A stretch of DNA of 64,000 nt, taken from assembly GCA_022641835.1 (NCBI GenBank), contig CP048724.1:1-64000 (forward strand), read 5' to 3'. Source of the stretch: Petasospora fabianii. Its lineage: Eukaryota; Ascomycota; Saccharomycetes; Phaffomycetales; Wickerhamomycetaceae. This document shows positions 9,045 to 18,600 of this stretch, one piece after another. The translations under genes and the position numbers were made by a program. The notes beneath the pieces were generated by a model. That model ran no database searches, had not been told where the DNA came from, and was given only the letters and a program-made list of their open reading frames with translations. Each line of letters begins with the position of its first letter. Within the stretch, counting starts at the first letter, position 1.

Positions 9045-10217
9045 TTACTTGTCGTTATTGTCATCGCCTTCGTGATCGTGGTCATCGTCGTGGTCATCAT
9101 CGTCATCTTCGTCGTCATCGTCATCGTCGTCATCATCGTCGTCGTCGTCGTCATCATCATCATCTTCCTCCTCCTCTTCTTCTTCGGCATCATCATCTTC
9201 TTCTTCATCCTCAACAAGACGATCTTGAAGACCCCTCATCTTCTTGACGGCAATTTCAACGATATCACTCCACTCACGCATACCACCCATACCAATATCA
9301 CCACATACCAAAACCTTTTCAACTGGCTTCAAAACCTCGATCCAAGGACATTCTTCCTTAAGGAAATTTAAATGTTTCTTAGTGACGGGATGAGTGTACA
9401 TAAAAGTGTTCATGGCTGGGGCAACGAGCATTGGATACTGCGGATTCCAACTTCTGACGATGGCAGTCAAGAGATTATCACAGATACCATTGGCAATCTT
9501 GGCCAAAGTATTAGCACTAAGAGGACTAATCAACAAGATATCTGCCCATTTTCTCAACTCCTGATGCAAAATGGCATCACCAGTCTTCTTATAACCAAAC
9601 CATTCTTCATCATCTCTCCAAATTTTGACATCAGTTGAGATTTTCAAACCTTTCAAAAAATGCTCTGCACATTTCGTGACAACCAATTGGATGGACACCT
9701 TCTGAGGACCGAAAACTTTGTAAAGCTTATCAATGATCATCGGTACCTTGATAGTAGCCACGGAACCTGTTGCTCCAATGAGAATATGAACTTTCTCATC
9801 ATCTTGTTTCTGAAAGAATTCGGAAAATGGCACTGTGGTTGTCGGTGTGCCAATAACCGCCTTGGTGGCCTTCTTTGGTGGTTCCACAGGCGATGGAGAG
9901 CGACGAGGCATGAGAGGGATGTAGTCACTCGTTGTAGAGTTTTGACGTGAGGACTGCACAGAGACGGTCTCACGAGCCTGAATGGAAGGTTCCACTGACG
10001 CCATCGTGTTGATCTGAACAGAGGAAGGCTTCGCGCTAATGGAGCCTCTGTGTGACTTCTCGACAAAGTTTGGAACGGAGAACTTGACAGCATTGAGCTC
10101 ACCTGTATTAGGAGACATTGGCTTGTCCTCGGTCGGCGAGTTTTGCGAGGTAAGAGGTGGTTGCTGGGTGGCCAGCGTTGGCTGGGTGGTCGCCTTGTTC
10201 AAGATTGGCTGCGGCAT
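9045..10217 (-). CDS. HAL3: Phosphopantothenoylcysteine decarboxylase / Hal3-Vhs3-Cab3 family with acidic tail
   Basis: A flavoprotein of the HFCD family that makes 4'-phosphopantetheine for coenzyme A. In S. cerevisiae the enzyme is a Cab3/Hal3/Vhs3 heterotrimer, and Hal3/Vhs3 also inhibit phosphatase Ppz1. Numbering from the Met at 10217 gives a 390-residue protein: a Ser/Pro-rich N-terminal arm (1-130), the flavodoxin-like core (about 140-330) with ILIGATGSVATIK, His218 in LHQELRKWAD, Asn270 in PAMNTFMY and Cys305 in VCGDIGMGGM, then a Glu/Asp tail. The frame extends 18 codons further to 10271, but that extension is hydrophobic and atypical, so I prefer the inner Met. Having His, Asn and Cys in one chain suggests a self-sufficient homotrimer. 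The acidic tail is the Ppz1-inhibitor-type feature. The symbol is a family label; CAB3 is equally possible. Confidence 0.88.
   Translation of the reverse strand: MPQPILNKATTQPTLATQQPPLTSQNSPTEDKPMSPNTGELNAVKFSVPNFVEKSHRGSISAKPSSVQINTMASVEPSIQARETVSVQSSRQNSTTSDYIPLMPRRSPSPVEPPKKATKAVIGTPTTTVPFSEFFQKQDDEKVHILIGATGSVATIKVPMIIDKLYKVFGPQKVSIQLVVTKCAEHFLKGLKISTDVKIWRDDEEWFGYKKTGDAILHQELRKWADILLISPLSANTLAKIANGICDNLLTAIVRSWNPQYPMLVAPAMNTFMYTHPVTKKHLNFLKEECPWIEVLKPVEKVLVCGDIGMGGMREWSDIVEIAVKKMRGLQDRLVEDEEEDDDAEEEEEEEDDDDDDDDDDDDDDDDDDEDDDDDHDDDHDHEGDDNNDK
9070..9170. repeat. Trinucleotide GAY repeat coding the acidic tail
   Basis: An imperfect (CATCGT)-type simple repeat on the plus strand. It is read on the minus strand as Asp/Glu codons of the Hal3/Cab3 C-terminal tail. 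Such tracts are prone to length change by slippage. Confidence 0.8.
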
Positions 10218-10978
10218 TTTGCTGGCGGCACAGAGAACTGGGAGCAGAGAACAAGTAGCGGCGAGGTACACAAGTATGTGCCACTGGGGGCGTCTAGCAG
10301 AAGCTTTCTGGTAATTCGAAAGGAGGTGGGAGTGGTGTGAATGGGTCGTTTAGTAGTCAGGAGTTGGCGTGTTTGACGAGTTGCGGGAATTCATTGTGCT
10401 CTCTCTCTTTCTCTTTCACTAATTTTTTTTTTTTTTTTTTGTTATTAATTTCTTACTTCTTTCTTCTTTCTCACACTCTGTCTCTTCTTTGTAAAACCCT
10501 CTCGCCAAGCCGGCCCGCGACTGCCGATGACGTAAGGATCGCTAGTGGGTTTTAGGACGATGGGTGGCGAGTATCAGGAGTGATGTATTGATTAGGTTGT
10601 GACCCTTGTTGCTTGGACAGAAACTTACTTCTATAACTAGATTTAATACACACGTGTATAGTGTATGTATCTTTGCCACCGCTTGGCTTTGGGCTTGGCT
10701 CCGGTCCTGGCTCTGGCCCTGGCGCCCTCAACCTCGTGCCTACTATAGCTCAGTGAGCGCTTCGCCCCCCTCGACCCCTCGACCCCCCGCGCTTCGTCGT
10801 CCGCCACTCCGCGACTTTGTTTGTGTGTGTGACTCGATTAATTTTTCGCGACCTCCATCGCCGCCATCGCTCCCGATTGCCGGAATCTGAGCCTATGTAT
10901 TACCAATCCCACACACCATCGGATTACCCTTTCTCTTAAAAGTCTTCCACTTCTCCTTGACTCAGCATCCACAACATA
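10218..10978. other. Divergent intergenic region HAL3/GRX5
   Basis: About 760 bp between the decarboxylase ATG (minus) and GRX5 ATG (plus). It contains a pyrimidine-rich run with 18 consecutive T at 10423-10440 (nucleosome-excluding poly(dA:dT)). It also has an imperfect GGCTYTGGCYCTGGC-type run near 10685-10720 and a direct repeat CTCGACCC x2 at 10770-10785 with embedded CCCCT motifs (10767-10771, 10775-10779) that match the stress response element. No additional gene is supported. Confidence 0.5.
10767..10785 (+). promoter_or_regulatory. STRE-like CCCCT pair upstream of GRX5
   Basis: Two CCCCT motifs within a tandem CTCGACCC repeat about 200 bp before the GRX5 start. CCCCT is the Msn2/Msn4 stress element core. 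This is a short motif in GC-rich DNA, so chance is a real alternative. Confidence 0.3.
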
Positions 10979-11502
10979 ATGTTTAGACAGGTCTTTACAC
11001 AGAGCACGAGACTGGTACGTATACATACAAATACCCAAAGCTGTTATGGCATTCATCTCGACGTGGGAATCTCTTACTAACATTGGCTGCCCCCTCCTTG
11101 CAGACTCGCCTCAGTACCCCAGCTTTCACAAGATATGCCGGTTTTACTAGACTTCTCAGTACAGAGACAAAGGAGGCCATTGAAAAGGCTGTTGCCTCTG
11201 CTCCAGTAGTGCTCTTCATGAAGGGAACTCCAGATCAACCAATGTGCGGTTTCTCAAGAGCCACAATAAACCTTCTTGGTCAAGTTGGTGTTGATCCAGA
11301 AAAGTTCGCTGCTTACAACGTGTTGGAGGATCAAGAGTTACGTGATGGAATCAAAGAGTTCTCTGAATGGCCAACTATCCCACAGCTCTACGTCGATAAG
11401 GAATTTGTTGGTGGTTGTGACATTGTGACATCAATGGCACAGACCGGTGAACTCACAGAATTGCTTGAAGAGAAGGATGTTCTCGTTCCAGAGGACGAAT
11501 AA
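10979..11502 (+). CDS. GRX5: Mitochondrial monothiol glutaredoxin Grx5, one intron
   Basis: A mitochondrial matrix CGFS glutaredoxin that passes 2Fe-2S clusters from the Isu1 scaffold to target proteins. Exon 1 is 10979-11014 ([12 protein letters not shown]) and exon 2 is 11104-11502. The 89-nt intron (11015-11103) has GTACGT, TACTAAC at 11075-11081 and CAG. Joining gives an Arg/Ser/Thr-rich presequence running into [13 protein letters not shown]. The catalytic motif MCGFSRA, the glutathione-binding KGTPDQP and WPTIPQLY, and GGCDIV are all present. The spliced protein has 144 residues, near the 150 of S. cerevisiae Grx5. The Met at 11083 lies in the intron and is not the start. S. cerevisiae GRX5 has no intron as far as I know, so this intron may be lineage-specific or ancestral. 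Confidence 0.93.
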
Positions 11503-12368
11503 TGGGGGAATTTTAATTGCATTTTACCTTGTCTTTATTTTGTACATATACACAAACACTACTCGGTGGGATGTATTCTCACGCCTTTAGATTTGCGCTT
11601 TGTGGGTCTTTTGAAATAGCACAAACTCCGTTAAGAGAAGCCCATACGATCGAGGATTGGATTAAAAGCCCGACAGACGTTGGTGTGTGACGAAGGGGCC
11701 ACGCATCTGTGACTAAAAAGTATACCAATCCCATGGGCTATTCGTATCAGTGCGTAAAACTTCCCAAAGGAAGTAGAACACACTATGATCCGAATGACCC
11801 TGTGATTGGTTGCAACACATCTCTTTTGGTATGGCACGATCGCCTGACCTATAGTTTGAATTATTCCCCAAACCATTGGCCCGCGAAACTCTGCGCGAGG
11901 TGAACCTCACCCCCACACTCTGAGTACACTACATACACACCCAGCGGTAAGCTCCACAATGGCATGCGCTATGGAGGTCGTTCTACCCCATAAGGCAACT
12001 TTGACTACCTCTATGCATTGTTTCGTGCTTTTGTGTATGTTCCGTGACTTCTTAGTGGTTTTAGTTAGTAGTAATCTGAGTCCTTAAATCGAACCACTTG
12101 GTTGGCTGATTTTTTTGTAAACCCACCTCTTGTGGCGTGCTTGGATCACTTTCGACTGCCTGGATAGGGCCAATGTAATGGTAAGACCTGTTTCTAGTTA
12201 CTTCTTCCTGATCAGACCACTCGGGAGCATGCAGATTAAATAAAGAGCCTAAGTATGTCTGGGATACTTATAAAAAATGTGATCTGCCACCCCCATCCCC
12301 AGGTTAATCACTAGGCACAGCCATAACAGTACACCCAAAACAGTGCAATTCACTAAATATTCTTCACA
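11503..12368. other. Intergenic region downstream of GRX5
   Basis: 866 bp. The GRX5 3' end (T-rich, TTTTGTACATATACA near 11540) is followed by sequence with short overlapping frames on both strands (11631-11916) that show no domain or codon bias. The last 130 bp has TATAAAAAATG near 12270 and should be the promoter of the 12369 gene. Nothing else was recognised. Confidence 0.45.
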
Positions 12369-12611
12369 ATGGTCTCAGTAACAGCAACAAGATCCCTTCA
12401 GTCTTCCATGGTAAGACTCAACAAGCAAGCAGCAGCTTCCGTTGGTAGAGGTAACCTGAAGCAGTTCTCAGGCTATATGCTTGGCATGACAGCCTTGTTC
12501 GGTACTGGTGCCTTCCTTCTCTACGAGTTTTACTACAAGAACAATAAAATTGAAAAAATGTTCCACCATGAAAGAACACAATTTGGTGCTGACGCCAGAC
12601 ACGGTCTCTGA
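12369..12611 (+). CDS. Small single-span protein, probably mitochondrial inner membrane
   Basis: An 80-residue protein that I do not recognise. Residues 1-30 are rich in Arg, Lys, Ser and Ala without acidic residues, which fits a mitochondrial presequence. Residues about 36-53 (YMLGMTALFGTGAFLLYEFYY) form one membrane span, followed by a charged tail with KIEKMFHHERTQFGADARHGL. This size and layout resembles small accessory subunits of respiratory-chain or ATP synthase complexes, but I cannot match it to a named subunit. Strong, ordered codon use and a promoter with TATAAAAAATG about 100 bp upstream argue that it is a real gene. It is convergent with STO1, 144 bp away. Confidence 0.7.
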   Translation: MVSVTATRSLQSSMVRLNKQAAASVGRGNLKQFSGYMLGMTALFGTGAFLLYEFYYKNNKIEKMFHHERTQFGADARHGL

Positions 12612-12755
12612 TACAGAGTATGCTTTGTTCTTTTGTAACCTTTGACGAATTGATGATATATATATATTCTTTCAGTATCTGAATTACTTATACAAAGTCG
12701 TAGTAGCGTAGCATCATCATCAATCATCCCTTTGCCCTTTTCATTACCAGTTGAA

Positions 12756-15347
12756 TTACAAGGAGCTGAGATCACTAATCCAAGTCTTAATGGCCTCTTG
12801 AGTGCTCTTGTGCGTGATGTCTTTGTCAAGAGTAGAAATCAAGGACTCACGGATGGAAACATACTCATCCGAGAACTTTCTGAGAGTCATTCTAAGGAAG
12901 CCCAAAGCGGTGTGGTATTTCCAAGCATTTTCAACTTCTTGAGTTACCTCATCTTGGACACCCGGAATAGGAATCTCATCATGAGTTCCAATATCAGATA
13001 TAGTAGCGGAAATGATTTGAAGAGCCTTGTTGTAAGCAACAGTGAGCTCAGCAGCACCAGAACCTGCAAACACCCTCTTGGTCAAGGTTCTGAGAATAGC
13101 CTCAGTAGCAGAAACGTTGATGAGACCCACGTTTCTCTTACGTGAGTTTTCCAATGAGTGCTCAATAATGGAGATCGATGAAATCACACCAAAGGATTCC
13201 AAGATGTCAAGAACCAAGTAACCATTTTGTGGATCCTCGTTCCAGTAGTGCAACACGGCATCAATGGCCCATCTCTGTTGATCAGTGGTTGAGGTGGACT
13301 TTTCCATATCTTTATCACCAGATTCATCAACAGCACCAACGATCTTCTTCAAAGAACCAGCGGTACTGGCAATGTACTTACCGGCATGAGAGATGGATCT
13401 GTTACCAACAAAGACAAGGACTTGGAAGACGACAGAGACGAGTAATTCCTCAGAGTTAGGATACTCGGAAAGTGAACTTCTTAACTCGGCAATTGCCTCA
13501 TCGTGAGCATCGGAGTCTTTGTGAATAGCCTCAATGAGCTTCTCAACAGCTCTTTTGAAAGGAATGCCTTCACCGAGGAACACCAACTTCGATTCTGTTT
13601 GTTGTTCAATACCAGGGAACAGCTTATTATAGTAGGCACTTGATTCCTCGGCGTCAAACAATGAGATATCAAGATATTGAAGGAATTCATCAGTAACAGT
13701 ACTTTCAATCTTCTCTCTCGTAGCGAGTCTGAGCTCCTTAGCAATCAAGTTTCGGACAAAGACACCTCTTGGATGGTATGCACTCTTGGAGAAGATTTGA
13801 GAATCTCCTTCCCATTCACGCCACTTCCATGTGAAGTTAAAGTTGGACAACTGTACAGACAACCAATCTAGATACCTGAACCTGAGCTCAAAGTCAAGGT
13901 GGTAGAGGTTGGCGTAAAAGAAGCGGATGGCTCTACCCATGACAGGTGCAATAGCCTGTGATGCGTTAGCACAAGCCTCAACCAACGTAGTGTAAAAGTA
14001 GACAAATGGTTGAGAAGCCGTAGGAAGCTTGTAAATGAGGGAGAGGAGTGATTCGACTGCAACATCCTCGATCTTATAAGTTGAGCCGGATTCAATCTCT
14101 CTCAACTTGTCAATGGACAAGCCTGGTGGGGCAAAGAGTGAATCCTTGAAGAACAAGTCAATTGTGATAATCTGTCTGGCGACCTCCTTTCTGTTGAATT
14201 CCAAAGCCTCAATAACATCAATAACTAAGTCTCTCAAGATCAAGCCGGTGTATGTGTCTGCTGGTGGGGTTGTCTTCAACTCTCCAATTGGGACATAGAC
14301 CTCAAAGGTCAATCTTGGTGTTCTCCACATACCATCGACACTTCCAATACCCGTATCCAAACCTGCAAACTTTTTCAGGTCGTCGACCGATGGGATATTC
14401 AACGGTGGTAAACTCATCTTCTCTGTTGGGATGAGCAAGTCACCAAGCTGTGCTTCCAACTCTGGGAACAAAGAATTCTTCTCCTCAGAGGACAAGTACT
14501 TCTCCACAGCAGGGAGAATCAACTCAACAATCTCACGTGGCTCATACGGCGTGGCAGTCGCTTGTTCAACAAATGGGTTTGTGATGGAAACGTTTGTCTT
14601 AACGATAGGAAATTCCTTTGCGAGGCCCAAGAGGGTATCGACACCTTCGTTCAAAGCTGCTGAACCACTACCCTGGAAAGGGTAGAGATAAGGGATGGAG
14701 GACAATGTGTTATAGTAGATAGCTTCTGCCAATGGCACTCTCTTGTCTGGCGAATCCTTTTGCAAGTTGATTGCGAGCTCCAAGAACTGTTTGAAAACGG
14801 CAACAACACTGGCGTCTTCAAGGACGTATGCCAAAGCACCCCAAAGCCTGAGAATGAGCTTCAACTTGTTCCATGGGCCCATTTCGGAGGCATTTGGCTC
14901 GTAGGAGTCGCTGATTGCAAGGTGGAGAAGACTTTGGGCTTTACTGTGGAAAAAAGTGACGATGGAGCCAGCAATTGACGTGTTCTTAGTGTTAACTGCC
15001 TGGATTAAGCCGGCAATATGAAGAACCTTGTGTGGTTGTTCCGTGGTGATGGCATAGAGTGTATTGAGAACCGCGGCACGGAAGGGCTCTTCCTGTTCGA
15101 AGTTGGTATCAATCGGAACAGACATGAACTCAACATCTTCGACATATCTCTTGGCAGACTCTCCAAGTGTGTTCAAGTCTCCACAAAGGGTCTTCGCAAG
15201 CTCCACAATCGGCGGCAAGCGGAACCTTTTCTGGTATCGTTGTTGGTAGTCATCGTCGTCTCCTGGTTGGCGGTTAGTATTGTTGTTGTGTGAGGTGACA
15301 CTTTGGGTCAGATACTTACCAAATCTTCTCTTTCTGTTGAAACTCAT
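12756..15347 (-). CDS. STO1: Nuclear cap-binding complex large subunit (CBP80), one in-frame intron
   Basis: The large subunit of the nuclear cap-binding complex (Sto1/Cbc1/CBP80). It holds Cbp20 on the m7G cap and promotes pre-mRNA splicing, export and decay. It has the MIF4G-type all-helical architecture expected of CBP80. The N-terminus is MSFNRKRRFG, then an acidic patch and KRFRLPPIVELAKTLCGDLNTLGES as in yeast Sto1. Exon 1 is 15320-15347 and exon 2 is 12756-15262. A 57-nt intron at 15263-15319 has GTAAGT, TACTAAC (15273-15279) and CAG. It is a multiple of three and has no in-frame stop, so unspliced reading gives 863 aa and splicing 844 aa. S. cerevisiae STO1 has an intron at the matching place, straight after the MFNRKRRG-type start, which supports the splice. 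The length agrees with the 861-aa yeast protein. Confidence 0.93.
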   Translation of the reverse strand: MSFNRKRRFGKYLTQSVTSHNNNTNRQPGDDDDYQQRYQKRFRLPPIVELAKTLCGDLNTLGESAKRYVEDVEFMSVPIDTNFEQEEPFRAAVLNTLYAITTEQPHKVLHIAGLIQAVNTKNTSIAGSIVTFFHSKAQSLLHLAISDSYEPNASEMGPWNKLKLILRLWGALAYVLEDASVVAVFKQFLELAINLQKDSPDKRVPLAEAIYYNTLSSIPYLYPFQGSGSAALNEGVDTLLGLAKEFPIVKTNVSITNPFVEQATATPYEPREIVELILPAVEKYLSSEEKNSLFPELEAQLGDLLIPTEKMSLPPLNIPSVDDLKKFAGLDTGIGSVDGMWRTPRLTFEVYVPIGELKTTPPADTYTGLILRDLVIDVIEALEFNRKEVARQIITIDLFFKDSLFAPPGLSIDKLREIESGSTYKIEDVAVESLLSLIYKLPTASQPFVYFYTTLVEACANASQAIAPVMGRAIRFFYANLYHLDFELRFRYLDWLSVQLSNFNFTWKWREWEGDSQIFSKSAYHPRGVFVRNLIAKELRLATREKIESTVTDEFLQYLDISLFDAEESSAYYNKLFPGIEQQTESKLVFLGEGIPFKRAVEKLIEAIHKDSDAHDEAIAELRSSLSEYPNSEELLVSVVFQVLVFVGNRSISHAGKYIASTAGSLKKIVGAVDESGDKDMEKSTSTTDQQRWAIDAVLHYWNEDPQNGYLVLDILESFGVISSISIIEHSLENSRKRNVGLINVSATEAILRTLTKRVFAGSGAAELTVAYNKALQIISATISDIGTHDEIPIPGVQDEVTQEVENAWKYHTALGFLRMTLRKFSDEYVSIRESLISTLDKDITHKSTQEAIKTWISDLSSL

Positions 15348-15601
15348 TCTGGTGGAACAATTGTGTTGATCGAAAAGACGGTCAACTGAATTGTGTGTCC
15401 TTGAGGCTGGCAGATGGGCTTTTCAATTTTCGTTCAACGCGGGATAAACGTGTTGCTCTTACCACTTTGAAGGACCTCATGCCCTGCAGGATCATCAATT
15501 CGAAACGAATCCTACATATCCTACATTCTCTAGAGCCTACTGTAGGTCAGTTGGATGAGTTTGAACTGAAAGGAAACATACACTTCAAAACATTACTTGT
15601 C

Positions 15602-18600
15602 TTATGTACGGGAATCTGACTCGGAAGACGTGACGCTGATCAAGTTGAAAGAGGCGAGCCTCTTGGAGGATCTCTTTGGTGAAGATGTTCTAGTTGGCTG
15701 ATTGAAGTTAAAATCCTCAGCTGTGCTGACGAATGATAGACCGTTTGAGCCTTCTAACTGAGCATTTTCATTTTTCAAGATCTTCACCTTCTCCCTTAGT
15801 ATGCTTACATTCTTGTTCTCGGCTCTTAAAATCTCCACCTCGTTCTTCAGTTTTGGTAGAATCTCAGTCTCATACTCTTTCGTCTGAGCCATCACGAGTT
15901 CCAGACGGCTTTTCAGCTCTGGCACGTCCTTCTTCAGCAAATTAATCTCATTTTGTTGTTGATTAACTAGCTCCTCCTTCAAGCTCAACTCACTTTTAAG
16001 CTTGTCGTTCTCATAACTCAACTCCAATGCCGAAGGCTTCTGTCCAGCTTCGAGCAGCAGAACATGCTCCTCAGCGATGTATCTCTTCTTTCTCTCCTCA
16101 TTCAACTGTTGCAGCAGCTGAGAAACCTCAAGTGACTGCGACAAGTGGTCAGATGGGAGTTGTACCTTGGACCCACCGTTGATCTGTTCCTCGAGCGCAA
16201 TCTCTCTGTTGATGGAGGCTGCAAGCTCGCGAGAAACAAGGTCTAACTCCCTCATTATTGAACTCTTCTCCTCCATGATACCTAGCTGATCCACGGTAAG
16301 ACCGAGCCTTGGCGCCTGATGCGGCACAAATGATTCAGCGAGTGTGTCTGGTTTGGATGCAACTGATGATGAGTTCGTGGTGAAGTCGGAGGAGAGTTCT
16401 GGCTCCTTTAGCGGAATTTGTTTCGTGACTGTCTCAAATATTGGCTCTTGTTTTTTCTTCTTGATTGACAAGTTCTTCAAAAAGCCTTTGAATGACCCAG
16501 GTGACTTGATTGATGTTTCGTCAACAGAGCGACGTTGTAACTTTGGTGTTGCGTCTGGGTCAGTTGCTGAGCTGGAGGCGGAAGCAACGGAGCCCGAATT
16601 ACGCTTCTGACCATCCATGAATGAGAACTGGGAAGCGGTAACAAAAACATCGTTGTTAGTGTTGGAGACACCAGAGAGTTGATACAACCTCTTCGAGTTC
16701 TCATTGAGATCGGCCTGACTGTCAGAAACAGCGGAGTACTCACTCATGGAAGAGATGGACACGGCGTTCTTCATGTGCTTGTGCGGAGAAATTCTCGAGG
16801 ACATTGGTCTCTTCGGTGGCGATTTTTCTGGTGATTTGAAGTAGGACTGTCCTGGTGGTGGAGTATTGCTCTGTGGGTGTGACTGCGAGTATGACTCTGG
16901 TACAGAGGAGTCCTCAGTGACGGGCTCCAATACACGTTGCTTGTTGAGATCGATATCGTCTTCATCATCGTCATCATCCTTTATACTCAAGACACTGAGA
17001 CGTGGAAGAGCTTTGATTCTTGGCAGCTTCGAAGGAGATACCTCTGCTTCCTTTGCCGTACTTGCATGACCGGCTCTCTCAAAGTCTGGTGAAGGAGTAG
17101 ACTCGCCATTTGGGAAGGATGTCTCATTGATAGAAGTAGTACTGTTATCATCGGCAGCGATGGTTTTCTCAGCAAGGAAGTGGTGATTGCTGTCCAGTAC
17201 TGGTGTTCTGCCGGGGTCAAGTGTGGAGCTTCCCGAAGTTTGTCTCGTATCGAAACTGTATGGATGAGAAGATGCATCTCCCGCAGTAGCAGCAGCGGAG
17301 GTGGGTAGCGTTGGGTCGACAACAGCCTTCTCGTCAGAAATGACCCTTCCATTGGACAAGGGTTTCTGTTCTGCGAATGTAGATGTTGTTGCTGACGAGT
17401 TGACCGGTCTGGTTGCAGCATTCGGTCTCTCTTGTAATGGTGACAAGTGATGTGCCTGAGCCTGTGCATGTGCCTGGGATTGTGAATCCCACGATGGACC
17501 TGGTTGTGAATGTGAAAGACCATCTGAAGGTGTATGAGCATCTGTCTGCGACTGGTCGCCATGTGGAAGGGTGTTAAGCTGCTCCCCAGGGTTTTGGTAA
17601 GAGTCTCGACTTTGAGCTGATGCGGGTGGGGTGTGCAATTGGGTTTGGGCCGGATTAGTCGGTGAATCCAATGGTGGATACACCTGTTGTGACAGGGACG
17701 TTCTCTTCTGTTGAGGATAACCCTGTGGAGGCAAACCACCGTTTTGAAGAGCTGGAGATGGCATGCCCGAAGTGCCGCCATTGGCTGAAGGAGGCAAGCT
17801 TGAGGCAGAAAGTCTATGCAGCTGTGGATGCAAGAAGCCCTGCTGTTGTCGCTGCTGTGGTGGTGGCGGGCCTGGGCCCGGTGGAAAAGTTTGCTGTGGA
17901 GGTCTCTGTTGTGGTCTAAACGGAGGTCTAGGATGTCCTTGCATCGGAGAGCCATGTTGATACGGGTTACTTGTCAGTGAATATGCTCTTGGGTTGTTCA
18001 TGCTTGGTGGAGGTCCTGTTGTCAATGAGTTAGCCCTTGAGCCGGGACGCGGTGGGCCCTGTCCTTGCATAAAATGTGGTGGTGGATGCATTGTGTTGAA
18101 AGAGTTTGACCTTGGGTCTGGATATTGTTGCATCGATGGATCGTGCATGTATGGATTGCTCATCATCTGGAGTGACATACCACGTTGATCGACACCATTC
18201 TTAGCCATCTTACCAGCCTGGGAGTAAGCCTGCTTTTTCATGGCGGTCATCTGCTTTCTATACTGGGTGTTTGAGGCACCTGAGATTGGTCTTGAGCCCG
18301 GTGTTTGGACAGTTGGGATGATTGGAGCTGTATCAAAAGTCTGCTGTTGGAGGCCATAACGCCCTCTGTCTCTGATTGAACTGAGATCATCAAAGGACAT
18401 CATGGTAGCTGTGGATGAGTCCATAATCACATCTTTGTCATCGTCATCGTCATCATCATCGTTAGCACTCGATTTTTTGGTCTTTCCAAACCTCATCAAG
18501 TTGAAGCCAGAGTTATTACTCACTACAGAGGACCTTCTTGAACGAGGATGCATCTGTTGCTTCTGAGATGGAGAAGGTGGTGGTTGAATCACACCGTAAG

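Noticed and set aside
11083-11103. GRX5 start at the Met of 11083
   Set aside because: This Met lies between branch point and acceptor of a well-formed intron; the upstream exon supplies a better presequence.
12080-12105. ATCGAACCACTTGG resembling an inverted tRNA B box
   Set aside because: The needed A box and acceptor stem are absent, and a T run interrupts the would-be gene.
16987-17955. A 322-codon His/Arg/Leu-rich frame overlapping the coiled-coil protein gene
   Set aside because: An alternative frame of the Gln/Pro-rich low-complexity segment; composition is a by-product of repeats.
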